DNA of 47,742 bases. Source: WJMT01 sp964445575. GTDB lineage: Bacteria; Acidobacteriota; Aminicenantia; Aminicenantales; Aminicenantaceae. Shown here one piece after another: positions 16,926 through 24,049 of the stretch. The notes below the pieces were generated by a model. It saw nothing but the letters and a program-made list of their open reading frames with translations. It ran no database searches and was not told where the DNA came from. Within the stretch, counting starts at the first letter, position 1. Every line of letters starts with the position of its first letter. A program made the translations under genes and the position numbers. Where the stretch lies: positions 1 to 47,742 of the forward strand of contig CAYULB010000012.1 in NCBI GenBank assembly GCA_964445575.1. The letters are read 5' to 3'.

Positions 16926-17639
16926 TTAAAAATTATTTCTGGTGGCTTGAAAGAAAAGCTCATACTCTTCGATCAGTCCTTCATCTGCAAAGCTGAAATA
17001 ACAGTTGTTGCCTATGATGATATGGTCAAGAACCTTGATTTGCATGACTTGGGCTGTAAAAATCAATTCTTTGGTTATTTCTTTGTCACTTTCCGATGGA
17101 GAAGGATCTCCGGATGGATGATTGTGCACAAAAATAAGAGAAGAGGCATGGTGTTGAAGTGAGGCAAGGATGATTTCTCTAGGGTACACGGCACTTGAAT
17201 CCACAGTCCCTTCTGAGATGGTCTTTTCTTCCAGGATTTGATTCTTAGCATTCAAAAATATTACCTTAAACTTTTCCCGCTTGCATTCTCTCAGGGTGAG
17301 ATAAAGATAATCAAACACTTCTTTTGATGAGTTGCATATTGGCTTGTTCATCATCCGGGCTTTCAGAAAACGGCGGGAGACTTCTCTTATGAGCTTTATG
17401 CCGAACACATTGTTAGGGCCGATTCCTTTTATCTCTTCAAGTTCTTTTGGTTCTGCTTCTAGGACTGAACAGAGTGTTTTGAATTTTTTGATGGCTTCTT
17501 TGGCCTGGGTCCTGCAGTCACGTCGGGGGGTTCCAAGGGTCAACAAAAGTTCTATGATTTCGTAATCAAGAAAACTGTCTATTCCTCCCTGTAAAAATTT
17601 ATTTTTAAGTCTCTGGCGGTGTCCTTTTTGTTTTTCCAC
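16926..17639 (-). CDS. radC: RadC/JAB-domain protein
   Basis: The 237-residue protein has an N-terminal helix-hairpin-helix-like part (FLDYEIIELLLTLGTPRRDC, IKGIGPNNVFGIK) and a C-terminal JAB/MPN metalloprotease-like domain with the HNHPSGDPSPSESD zinc motif. This is the RadC (DUF2466) family, whose cellular role is still unclear despite the historical DNA-repair name. Length and domain order are standard. It is separated by about 100 bases from both neighbours on the same strand. Confidence 0.92.
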   Translation of the reverse strand: MEKQKGHRQRLKNKFLQGGIDSFLDYEIIELLLTLGTPRRDCRTQAKEAIKKFKTLCSVLEAEPKELEEIKGIGPNNVFGIKLIREVSRRFLKARMMNKPICNSSKEVFDYLYLTLRECKREKFKVIFLNAKNQILEEKTISEGTVDSSAVYPREIILASLQHHASSLIFVHNHPSGDPSPSESDKEITKELIFTAQVMQIKVLDHIIIGNNCYFSFADEGLIEEYELFFQATRNNF

Positions 17640-17746
17640 TTTTACTTGTTTCTTAACTTGCTATTTATATAGACGGAAGACCTTTTGCAATAATCGCATT
17701 GAATTATAAAAAATAAAATTTCAGAGAGATTGAGAAAGGAAAGTTT

Positions 17747-19141
17747 TTATCTTCGGAGTCTATGAATGATGTAATTTTTGATGGACTTAGCAGCTTTTCT
17801 TCCATCCCCAAGAGCCAGAATCACGGTTGCATTTCCTCTTATGGCATCTCCTCCTGCAAACACACCGGGGATGTTAGTCATTAGATTGTGGTCAACATTT
17901 ATCTGTCCCCATTTGTTCACTTCCAGCTCAGGAGCTCTGGAAAGAAACAGCCTGTTCGGCATAGAGCCCAAAGCTTCCACAATTGTTTTGATTTTCAGTT
18001 TAAATTCACTCTCCTCAATTTTTATGGGACGGGGCCGGCCGCTTTTATCTTTTTCTCCCAGTTCCATCTTATACAGATCCACTTGTTCGAGCCATCCCTC
18101 TTCATTCCCTATGAATTTTTTGGGAGAGATAAGTTCTTTAAGAATGATTCCTTCTTCAAGAGCGTGCTGGATCTCTTCGTTTCTAGCCGGGGACTGTTCT
18201 TTGGTTCGTCGGTAGAGGATGTAAACTTTGTCTACACCCAGCCGTACGGCACACCTGGCTGCGTCCATGGCAACATTGCCAGCTCCTATGATTCCCACAG
18301 GTCCTTTACATACAATCGGTGTATCAAAGTCTAAAAATTTATAGGCTTTCATAAGATTAACTCTTATGAGAAATTCATTAGCTGAATAAACTCCTTTTAG
18401 ATTTTCTCCCTCTATATTCATGAATAAAGGGGCTCCTGCGCCGGTAGCCAGGAATATTGCGTCAAATTCTTCTCTCAATTCATTGAATTTTATGTTCTGT
18501 CCCACAAAGAAATTAAGCTGGATATCAACTCCAATTTCATTGAGGTATTGGATTTCATAATCCACCACTTCTGTAGGAAGGCGAAAAGCAGGGATTCCAT
18601 ACTGAAGCACTCCACCAGCTTTATGCAGAGCCTCAAAAAGCGTGACTTGGAATCCAAGTTTTCTTAAATCAACAGCGCAGCTTATCCCTGCAGGTCCGGA
18701 TCCAACTACCGCAACTTTTTCCGGTCTATCTTTAATATGGAATTCTTCCTTAAGCCCTTTTTGCCGGGCCCAGTCAGCAACAAATGCTTCCAGTTTGCCG
18801 ATGTTGATTCCATGCCCGCGTTCATATAGGGGGCACACCCCTTCACACTGATTTTCTTGAGGGCAAACCCGTCCTGTGATAGCAGGAATGGGATTGTCTT
18901 CCTTTATGATGAAGAAAGCCTTTTTGAAATTACAGTTGGCTATTTCCCTTATCATTTCCAATATTTTCATGTTTATGGGGCATTCAGTTTCACAGGGAAG
19001 ACCTTTGCACTGGATGCATCTTTGAGCTTCTTTAATGACTTCTTCTTCATTGTATCCAAGAGGAACAGACTTAAAGTTTTTGGTCCTCTCTTCAGGCTTC
19101 TGTTCCCGCATGGGGACTCGTGTTCCGCCCAGCTTAATCAT
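17747..19141 (-). CDS. NfnB/SudA-like (glutamate-synthase small-subunit-type) FAD and iron-sulfur oxidoreductase
   Basis: The 464-residue flavoprotein starts with an N-terminal double iron-sulfur domain (CIQCKGLPCETECP and CPQENQCEGVCP within the first 110 residues). An FAD site (VAVVGSGPAGISC) near residue 145 and an NAD(P) site (VGIIGAGNVAMDAARC) near residue 285 follow. This is the family of GltD-type subunits that includes NfnB and sulfide dehydrogenase SudA. Its ATG overlaps the stop of the preceding NfnA-like gene by four bases. Paired with that gene, it fits a NADH-dependent ferredoxin:NADP+ oxidoreductase, which bifurcates electrons. It is the last gene of a five-gene coupled operon that also encodes a ferredoxin and two KorB-like proteins. 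Confidence 0.88.
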   Translation of the reverse strand: MIKLGGTRVPMREQKPEERTKNFKSVPLGYNEEEVIKEAQRCIQCKGLPCETECPINMKILEMIREIANCNFKKAFFIIKEDNPIPAITGRVCPQENQCEGVCPLYERGHGINIGKLEAFVADWARQKGLKEEFHIKDRPEKVAVVGSGPAGISCAVDLRKLGFQVTLFEALHKAGGVLQYGIPAFRLPTEVVDYEIQYLNEIGVDIQLNFFVGQNIKFNELREEFDAIFLATGAGAPLFMNIEGENLKGVYSANEFLIRVNLMKAYKFLDFDTPIVCKGPVGIIGAGNVAMDAARCAVRLGVDKVYILYRRTKEQSPARNEEIQHALEEGIILKELISPKKFIGNEEGWLEQVDLYKMELGEKDKSGRPRPIKIEESEFKLKIKTIVEALGSMPNRLFLSRAPELEVNKWGQINVDHNLMTNIPGVFAGGDAIRGNATVILALGDGRKAAKSIKNYIIHRLRR

Positions 19142-19986
19142 TTGGATGTTTTCCTTTTTTTAAATTCCTGAAAAGCCAGGGCTTCTTTTTCTTGAAACAT
19201 GGATAGGCGGCTTATGACGCCATCAAAATCGACTCGGTGCGCATCAAATTCAGGTCCGTCAATACAGGCAAGCTTCATCTCGCTGTTAACATAAGTGCGG
19301 CAGCATCCACACATACCAGTGCCGTCAACCATTACCGTGTTTAAGCTGGCAATGGTCTTAATTTTATAGGGACGGGTCACTTCAGCAGCCGCTTTCATCA
19401 TCTGGGGAGGACCGATCACGATAATACGTGCTATTTTCTTTGTTTTTTGGTTCTTTTTGAGAACCTCTTTAAGAACTTCTGTGACAAATCCGTGATGACC
19501 TTTTGATCCGTCATCTGTCGAAATAAAAATTTTTTTACTTAGTTGGTTTATTTCGTTTTCAAGAATTAGCATTTTTTCTGTCCTGGCACCCAGAATAGAA
19601 ATGACTTCATTCCCTCTTTCAGATAAAGCTTTGACAATGGGGTATATACAAGCGATTCCTGTTCCTCCTCCCACACAGATCACTCTTCCGAAGTTTTTAA
19701 TCTCAGTGGAATTGCCAAGAGGTCCCACGCAGTTTAAAATCGCATCTCCCTCCTCCAGAGTGCTGAGCTCCAATGTGGTCTTTCCTACCACTTGAAAAAT
19801 CAGTGTGATGGTCCCTTTTTTAGGATTTACGCTGGAAACTGTCAGAGGGATCCTCTCGCTTTTTTCATGGATCCGGATGATCACAAACTGTCCTGCTAAA
19901 AATTTTTCAGCAACATGGGAAGCTTTGATCTCGATTTGGTAAGTATCAGGACTCAGCTGCTTCTTACCGACGATATTATGGTTCAT
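19138..19986 (-). CDS. NfnA/SudB-like FAD/NAD-binding subunit with [2Fe-2S] cluster
   Basis: The start is chosen at 19986, where the ATG overlaps the ferredoxin stop as ATGA and GAGGG lies nine bases upstream; the frame also opens at 20019 without support. The 282 residues follow the dihydroorotate dehydrogenase electron-transfer/NfnA plan: an FNR-like FAD domain (GQFVIIRIHEKSERIPLTVSS), a glycine-rich NAD site (CVGGGTGIACIYPI) and a C-terminal cysteine cluster (GTGMCGCCRTYV, LACIDGPEFD) for a [2Fe-2S] centre. Known partners are NfnB/SudA proteins, and one is encoded next. The pair would exchange electrons between NADH, NADPH and ferredoxin. The neighbouring KorB-like proteins and ferredoxin suggest a larger complex. 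Confidence 0.88.
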   Translation of the reverse strand: MNHNIVGKKQLSPDTYQIEIKASHVAEKFLAGQFVIIRIHEKSERIPLTVSSVNPKKGTITLIFQVVGKTTLELSTLEEGDAILNCVGPLGNSTEIKNFGRVICVGGGTGIACIYPIVKALSERGNEVISILGARTEKMLILENEINQLSKKIFISTDDGSKGHHGFVTEVLKEVLKKNQKTKKIARIIVIGPPQMMKAAAEVTRPYKIKTIASLNTVMVDGTGMCGCCRTYVNSEMKLACIDGPEFDAHRVDFDGVISRLSMFQEKEALAFQEFKKRKTSK

Positions 19987-20225
19987 CTGAGTACACCCTC
20001 TTTTTCTATGGTTGCCCAAATGGCAAAATCAGGGCAGAACATTTCACAGAGACCGCAGTTAAGACAGCAGTCTGCCTTGATAACCACAGGATGTCTGTAA
20101 CCTTGACTGTTTTTCTCTTTTGACAGCTCTAGAACTCCTGTTTGGCATACCGCCACACATATGCCGCATCCTTTGCATCTTTCTTTGAGAACAAAAACCT
20201 CGACTTTTTTACCTTTATTTGTCAT
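19983..20225 (-). CDS. 2[4Fe-4S] ferredoxin (KorD-like)
   Basis: The 80-residue protein has two complete cluster motifs, CKGCGICVAVCQTG and CLNCGLCEMFCPD, so it should carry two [4Fe-4S] clusters. A short strand (VEVFVLKER) precedes the first motif, as in KorD/PorD-type ferredoxin subunits of 2-oxoacid:ferredoxin oxidoreductases. The first motif ends CQTG rather than CPTG. The start overlaps the end of the first KorB-like gene by 11 bases and the stop overlaps the next start by four. It is the likely electron carrier between the KorB-like pair and the NfnAB-like pair. Confidence 0.9.
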   Translation of the reverse strand: MTNKGKKVEVFVLKERCKGCGICVAVCQTGVLELSKEKNSQGYRHPVVIKADCCLNCGLCEMFCPDFAIWATIEKEGVLR

Positions 20226-21024
20226 CAGTCCTATCTTTATCTAAAAACTTGCCTATTATGATTTTTTTCTGCCTTCGTATATCAAGGTGTTTTACCGGGA
20301 CCCAGAACTGAATCTCAGAGTAATCGTTATAAAATGCCATTTTTTCTATAGGGTCTAGAATCCTTCCTGTGTTAGCATCATATATCAAACACGGCGAAAT
20401 GACTTCGATTACGGATAATCCTTTGACAGAAAAGGATTCAACAAAAGACTGCTTCATCCAACCTGCTCGTATGGGGGTCCATCTCGCTACAAACGAGGCC
20501 CCAAGGGAACAGGCCATATAGGGTATATTGTAAGGAATTTCAAATTCACCCTCGGTTGATTTGCGCATGTAAGGCGTCATGGGAAAGGCTTGGTGGCGGC
20601 TCAAGGCATATATAAAATTATTAATATATATTATCAGTATGTTAAGTTTCTTTGATTTAGCCTTTTTTAGCTCTTCTCCCCCTGAAATAAGAAAGTCAGC
20701 ATTGTTTAAGAAAACCACAATATTTTTGTCCGGCTCCTTTTGGTTTATATGGACAGCTTTCTCAATGATATGTCCGTCAGTTATGGAGGAGGAAGGAAGA
20801 CATAAAAATTCTGATATTTTACCGGTACAGCCCACTCCACTGATGACATAAAGGTCCTCTCTATCAATGTTTTTTTCTTTACAGGCTTCAAAGAAGCTGT
20901 ACACAGCTGTTCCGATTCCACATCCCGGGCACCATACAGTAGGGAATGTGTCAGAGACAAGAAAATAATCAGTAGGATGAAACAGCTCCTCGAGTGAACT
21001 TGATTTTTGTTTGACCACTGTCAT
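20215..21024 (-). CDS. KorB-like protein, copy 1, with degraded TPP motif
   Basis: The 269-residue protein aligns over its whole length with beta subunits of 2-oxoacid:ferredoxin oxidoreductases. It keeps the cysteines expected to hold the [4Fe-4S] cluster: C32 and C35 (WCPGCG), C66 (GVGCTGK) and C212 (SPCLIY). The thiamine-diphosphate/Mg site is altered. Where the family has G-G-D-G-D it reads L-N-N-A-D (106-110), so the first, Mg-binding Asp is Asn; the second half of the motif (INN, 134-136) is kept. The HTTHGR segment near residue 85 is also missing. It overlaps both neighbouring genes. A catalytic 2-oxoacid oxidoreductase is unlikely without a partner supplying these residues; an electron-transfer role is inferred. 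Confidence 0.8.
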   Translation of the reverse strand: MTVVKQKSSSLEELFHPTDYFLVSDTFPTVWCPGCGIGTAVYSFFEACKEKNIDREDLYVISGVGCTGKISEFLCLPSSSITDGHIIEKAVHINQKEPDKNIVVFLNNADFLISGGEELKKAKSKKLNILIIYINNFIYALSRHQAFPMTPYMRKSTEGEFEIPYNIPYMACSLGASFVARWTPIRAGWMKQSFVESFSVKGLSVIEVISPCLIYDANTGRILDPIEKMAFYNDYSEIQFWVPVKHLDIRRQKKIIIGKFLDKDRTDDK

Positions 21025-21788
21025 GTTCTATCTAAAAATTTTCCTATTATGATTTGTTCTATATCTTCAGTATACAGTTTCTCGGTAGGATAACCATTTT
21101 CAATTTTAGCGTTTTTTAGGTAATCTCCCATCCTGTCTATGGTTTTCCCTTCACAGCCACTGCTTGCATAATACATAAGACACGGAGAAATGACTTCTAT
21201 GAAGGAAAATCCCGGCTTCGACAGAGTTTTCTTTATTGAATAGGAAAGTCTCCGGCAGTGGAGAGGAGTCCATCTGGCTATATAGGAAGCTCCGTTTTTT
21301 TTGACAAGATGAGGGAGGTTAAAGGCATTTTTTGAGCCGCCCTTGCTTCTGTTCTTGATAAAATTGAGATCAGTGTATTTTTTATGGAAAAAGAGAATAT
21401 TGCTGACAAAGCTGTTTATATATATGGCTAGAATATCCAATCCCTCTTTACAGGAATTGAGGAGTCCATCTACTCCTGATACCATCAGGTTATTGTCGTT
21501 GAAAAAAATGACCCATTTGCCTCGAGGGTGTTTTTTCTTAAATTTAGCGGCATAGTCAAAGGGGTTTTCAGATTCGATGGTTTTTAGATTCAGATGATCA
21601 CTGATTTTTCCGGTGCAGCTGATTCCGGATGATATTAAGATAAGATTTTCTTTTCCAAATTCCATTTTGTTTATGGTCTGGATAAATGTGTTGACGACAA
21701 TTCCGATCCCGCATCCCGGACACCATACTGTAGGGAGGTTTTTTAGGTTTAAAAAAGCATCTACAGGATGCGTTTGTTTTTTGACCAT
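21021..21788 (-). CDS. KorB-like protein, copy 2, with degraded TPP motif
   Basis: This 255-residue paralogue of the next gene also keeps the four cluster cysteines: C23 and C26 (WCPGCG), C58 (GISCTGK) and C203 (SPCLMY). Its motif reads F-N-D-N-N (96-100) in place of G-G-D-G-D: the first Asp is kept but the glycines and second Asp are lost, the reverse of copy 1. The later Asn pair is INS. The HTTHGR segment is absent. There is no ribosome binding site before the ATG, but a promoter-like sequence ends eight bases before it, which would give a leaderless message. Its stop overlaps the next start as ATGA. Whether the two copies form a heterodimer is inference. Confidence 0.78.
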   Translation of the reverse strand: MVKKQTHPVDAFLNLKNLPTVWCPGCGIGIVVNTFIQTINKMEFGKENLILISSGISCTGKISDHLNLKTIESENPFDYAAKFKKKHPRGKWVIFFNDNNLMVSGVDGLLNSCKEGLDILAIYINSFVSNILFFHKKYTDLNFIKNRSKGGSKNAFNLPHLVKKNGASYIARWTPLHCRRLSYSIKKTLSKPGFSFIEVISPCLMYYASSGCEGKTIDRMGDYLKNAKIENGYPTEKLYTEDIEQIIIGKFLDRT

Positions 21789-21796
21789 AACCCAGA

Positions 21797-21825
21797 ATTT
21801 TGGCTTATACCAGCTGAGTTGTCAA
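21797..21825 (-). promoter_or_regulatory. Candidate promoter of the KorB-like/ferredoxin/NfnAB-like operon
   Basis: Minus strand: TTGACA (21825-21820), 17-base spacer, CAAAAT (21802-21797). The start codon at 21788 follows eight bases later. CTTGACAA, CTCAG and GCCAAAATT are shared, at the same overall spacing, with the promoter-like sequence before the cobalamin riboswitch at 46524-46552. Confidence 0.45.
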
Positions 21826-21835
21826 GTTTTCCTGA

Positions 21836-21935
21836 NNNNNNNNNNNNNNNNNNNNNNNNNNNNNNNNNNNNNNNNNNNNNNNNNNNNNNNNNNNNNNNNN
21901 NNNNNNNNNNNNNNNNNNNNNNNNNNNNNNNNNNN
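21836..21935. other. Assembly gap (100 N)
   Basis: Exactly 100 undetermined bases, the usual placeholder for a scaffold join of unknown size. Both flanks carry TTTCCTGA (21828-21835 and 21936-21943), and the reverse complement TCAGGAAA appears at 22015-22022. Gene content inside the join is unknown. Confidence 0.98.
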
Positions 21936-22077
21936 TTTCCTGATTTCAATAAAGCAAACGTCTCGAGACAATCCACATTAGGCGCACCCCTATCTCTTTT
22001 AAGGTAAGAATAATTCAGGAAAAATGGAAGAAAATGGAATGGGCCTGCGTCTAAATGGAAAAGTAAAGGAGGAAACA

Positions 22078-22449
22078 TTGAAAAAAACTATTTTTTTATC
22101 AGGAGTAATGGCTTTTGTAATGCTGACTCTGGGCCTCAGCCTGCAGAATGCAGATGTTTCTGGAGACTGGGAGTTGACCATGCAAACTCAGAGAGGAGAA
22201 TTCACCCAAAATATCCATTTTGAACAGGAGGGAGAAAAACTGATTGTGACCATGGAAGGACGAGGAGGGGGAGAATTCACAGGAGAAGGGACTATAAAAG
22301 GTAATGACATTGAGTGGACTATCACCCGAAGTACCCCTAAAGGAGAGTTTACTTCGACTTACCAAGGAGTCGTGGAAGGAGATTCAATGTCAGGAACTGT
22401 GGAAATGGGACAATTTGGCTCTATAGAGTGGACGGCAGAGCGAAAGTAA
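22078..22449 (+). CDS. Small exported protein of unknown function
   Basis: The start is taken as TTG at 22078, five bases behind a strong AAAGGAGG; an in-frame ATG at 22024 has no such site and would put 18 residues before the signal peptide. The 123-residue product has a signal peptide (KKTIFLSGVMAFVMLTLGLSLQ) and then a beta-rich body with repeated pattern SGDWELTMQTQRGEF, GGEFTGEGTIKGNDIEWTI, GEFTSTYQGVVEGDSMSGTVEMG and GSIEWTAERK, suggesting a small beta-barrel or lipocalin-like fold. No family is recognised with confidence. It lies about 100 bases before the ECF sigma gene. Confidence 0.7.
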   Translation: MKKTIFLSGVMAFVMLTLGLSLQNADVSGDWELTMQTQRGEFTQNIHFEQEGEKLIVTMEGRGGGEFTGEGTIKGNDIEWTITRSTPKGEFTSTYQGVVEGDSMSGTVEMGQFGSIEWTAERK

Positions 22450-22487
22450 GGTAAACTGGGCTTTTAAATTCTTTGATGTGAATTAAG

Positions 22488-22514
22488 GGAAGATTTTTCA
22501 TAACCTTTCGTCTA
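22488..22514 (+). promoter_or_regulatory. Possible ECF-type promoter before the sigma factor gene
   Basis: GGAAGA (22488-22493) and CGTCTA (22509-22514) are spaced by 15 bases, the arrangement of many autoregulated ECF promoters (GGAAC-like -35, CGTC-like -10). A sigma-70-like TTGACA (22520-22525) also lies here but without a good -10 box. Confidence 0.35.
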
Positions 22515-22551
22515 AATAGTTGACAGAGGTTTAAAGACTTGAAATTTTTTT

Positions 22552-23106
22552 ATGGAAGAAAAAGAAATCGTACAGTCTGCACAAAAAGGAGACAAGGAAG
22601 CCTTTGGAATTCTTGTTGCGAAATATAAAAATAAAATGTTTTACTTAGCATACAGCATGACGAACAACAGAGAAACCGCTGATGATTTATCACAGGAAGT
22701 CTTTATAAAAGCTTATCGGGCTCTTCCCAGGTTTAAATTAGGCTCTAAATTCAGCACATGGCTTTACAGGATCGCTGTAAATACCATAAAGGATTTTCAC
22801 CGGAAACATTCCGGGATAGAGAGAGTGAGTCTTGATGAAAATATAAAAGTTCAGGATACTGAATTGGTTAAGGATGAAGAAGAGAAGCAGGAAAAATTGA
22901 AGCTTATTCGAGAAAGCATCCAAAAACTTCCCGAAAAACAAAGAATTATCCTTACCTTGAGAGACATTCAAGGAAGGGCTTATTCAGAAATTGCTGATAT
23001 TCTTAATATTTCCCCGGGGACCGTAGATTCTCGCCTTTTCAGGGCCAGAAAAAAGCTTAGAAAGGTTATGACTCCTTATTTAAGTTTATTTAGGAGGGAA
23101 TCATGA
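22552..23106 (+). CDS. ECF-family RNA polymerase sigma factor
   Basis: The 184-residue protein has only sigma regions 2 and 4, the ECF plan. Region 2 is seen in DDLSQEVFIKAYRALPRF and KFSTWLYRIAVNTIKD; region 4 in LPEKQRIILTLRDIQG, EIADILNISPGTV and DSRLFRARKKLRKVM. The stop overlaps the start of the zinc-finger anti-sigma gene as ATGA. Then come a CpxP-like periplasmic protein and an ABC/TolC exporter on the same strand, so this sigma factor probably reads an envelope signal and drives the exporter. No clear ribosome binding site precedes the ATG. Confidence 0.93.
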   Translation: MEEKEIVQSAQKGDKEAFGILVAKYKNKMFYLAYSMTNNRETADDLSQEVFIKAYRALPRFKLGSKFSTWLYRIAVNTIKDFHRKHSGIERVSLDENIKVQDTELVKDEEEKQEKLKLIRESIQKLPEKQRIILTLRDIQGRAYSEIADILNISPGTVDSRLFRARKKLRKVMTPYLSLFRRES

Positions 23107-23594
23107 AATGTGAAAAAGCAGAAAAATTGATATCCAGGTCTTTGGACCGGGTTTTAGAATCAGGGGAAAATAAAGAATTAATGAAGCATTTGAAAGAATG
23201 CCCTCAGTGCCGGCAGAAACAAAGAGAATACCACCATATATTGGAACTGATGAGAGAGCAGGATATTCCTGAGCCAAAACCTTATTTTTGGACTCGATTA
23301 AAGCCCAGATTGAGGAGGGATCCCGATTATGAATCTTGGGTGGTATGGAAAAAGTGGGGCTTGAGAGCGATCCCCATTTCCCTTTTGATCTTGATTTTAT
23401 TTGCATCGCTCCTCATCCTTTTTGTTCCTTCTGAGCAGACAGAGTTGAGCCGGGCTGAAATTCTCCTGCAGAATCAAAATCCTTTTGCGGATTCTCTTCC
23501 TTTGCTGGAAGAAGGGCGAGTTAAAAACGAAAACATCCATCTTATATTTACTTCTATAAATGGGGAAAGTGGAGGAAGGAGACAGTTTCCATGA
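23103..23594 (+). CDS. Zinc-finger anti-sigma factor with one membrane helix
   Basis: The 163-residue protein starts with CEKAEKLISRSLD and an HxxxCxxC motif (HLKECPQC), the zinc anti-sigma domain that binds region 2/4 of ECF factors. A single hydrophobic helix (IPISLLILILFASLLILFVPS) lies near residue 100, leaving a short periplasmic tail. It overlaps the sigma gene upstream and the CpxP-like gene downstream, both as ATGA. It is expected to hold the sigma factor at the membrane until an envelope signal arrives. Confidence 0.88.
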   Translation: MKCEKAEKLISRSLDRVLESGENKELMKHLKECPQCRQKQREYHHILELMREQDIPEPKPYFWTRLKPRLRRDPDYESWVVWKKWGLRAIPISLLILILFASLLILFVPSEQTELSRAEILLQNQNPFADSLPLLEEGRVKNENIHLIFTSINGESGGRRQFP

Positions 23595-24040
23595 AAAACA
23601 AATTTAAAATAATCATTGTGCTTTCATTTATTGTGGTGTTTGCTGCAGGGGTGGTGAGCGGTATATTTTGTGATAAATATTTTATAAAGAAAGATTTCAG
23701 GAAGCCCACTCCCGGACGCAGACCCCCTGCTCACTTCCCGACTCTTGAGGATATGTCCAAGGAGCTTGATCTAGAAAAGAGTGAGGAGCAAAAAATCAAG
23801 GAGATCTTTAAGAACACAGAAAAAAAACTTGATGAAATGAGGCATCAAGTGGGAAGACAGTTCTCTTCCATCAGAAAGGAACTTATAACAGATATAAAAA
23901 GCATTCTCAATGATGAACAAAAAGAAAGATTTGACGAGATGATCCAAAGATACTTAAAAAAATTCTTAAAAGAAAGGAAAAGACCAGATCGGAAAATGGA
24001 AGACCCATCAAAAGAGGAACCAAGAAAGGAAAAGACATAG
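23591..24040 (+). CDS. CpxP/Spy-like membrane-anchored periplasmic sensor
   Basis: The 149-residue protein has an N-terminal helix that is a signal or anchor (IIIVLSFIVVFAAGVVSGIF), then a proline-rich stretch and a long charged helical region. LNDEQKERFDEM matches the LTxxQ-type repeat of CpxP/Spy and zinc-resistance-associated proteins. Such proteins sense misfolded protein or metal in the periplasm. The last 20 residues are rich in Lys, Arg, Glu and Pro. Its place between an anti-sigma factor and an exporter suggests it tunes the anti-sigma factor; this is inference. Confidence 0.7.
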   Translation: MKNKFKIIIVLSFIVVFAAGVVSGIFCDKYFIKKDFRKPTPGRRPPAHFPTLEDMSKELDLEKSEEQKIKEIFKNTEKKLDEMRHQVGRQFSSIRKELITDIKSILNDEQKERFDEMIQRYLKKFLKERKRPDRKMEDPSKEEPRKEKT

Positions 24041-24049
24041 GAGGCAAAC

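Noticed and set aside
21761..21835. C-terminus of an alpha subunit gene just before the second KorB-like gene
   Set aside because: The short open stretches up to the gap show no recognisable KorA ending, and a promoter-like sequence occupies the same bases.
22520..22548. Sigma-70 promoter at TTGACA before the ECF sigma gene
   Set aside because: The sequence 17 bases downstream (AATTTT) is a poor -10 box; the ECF-type site upstream fits better, though neither is certain.
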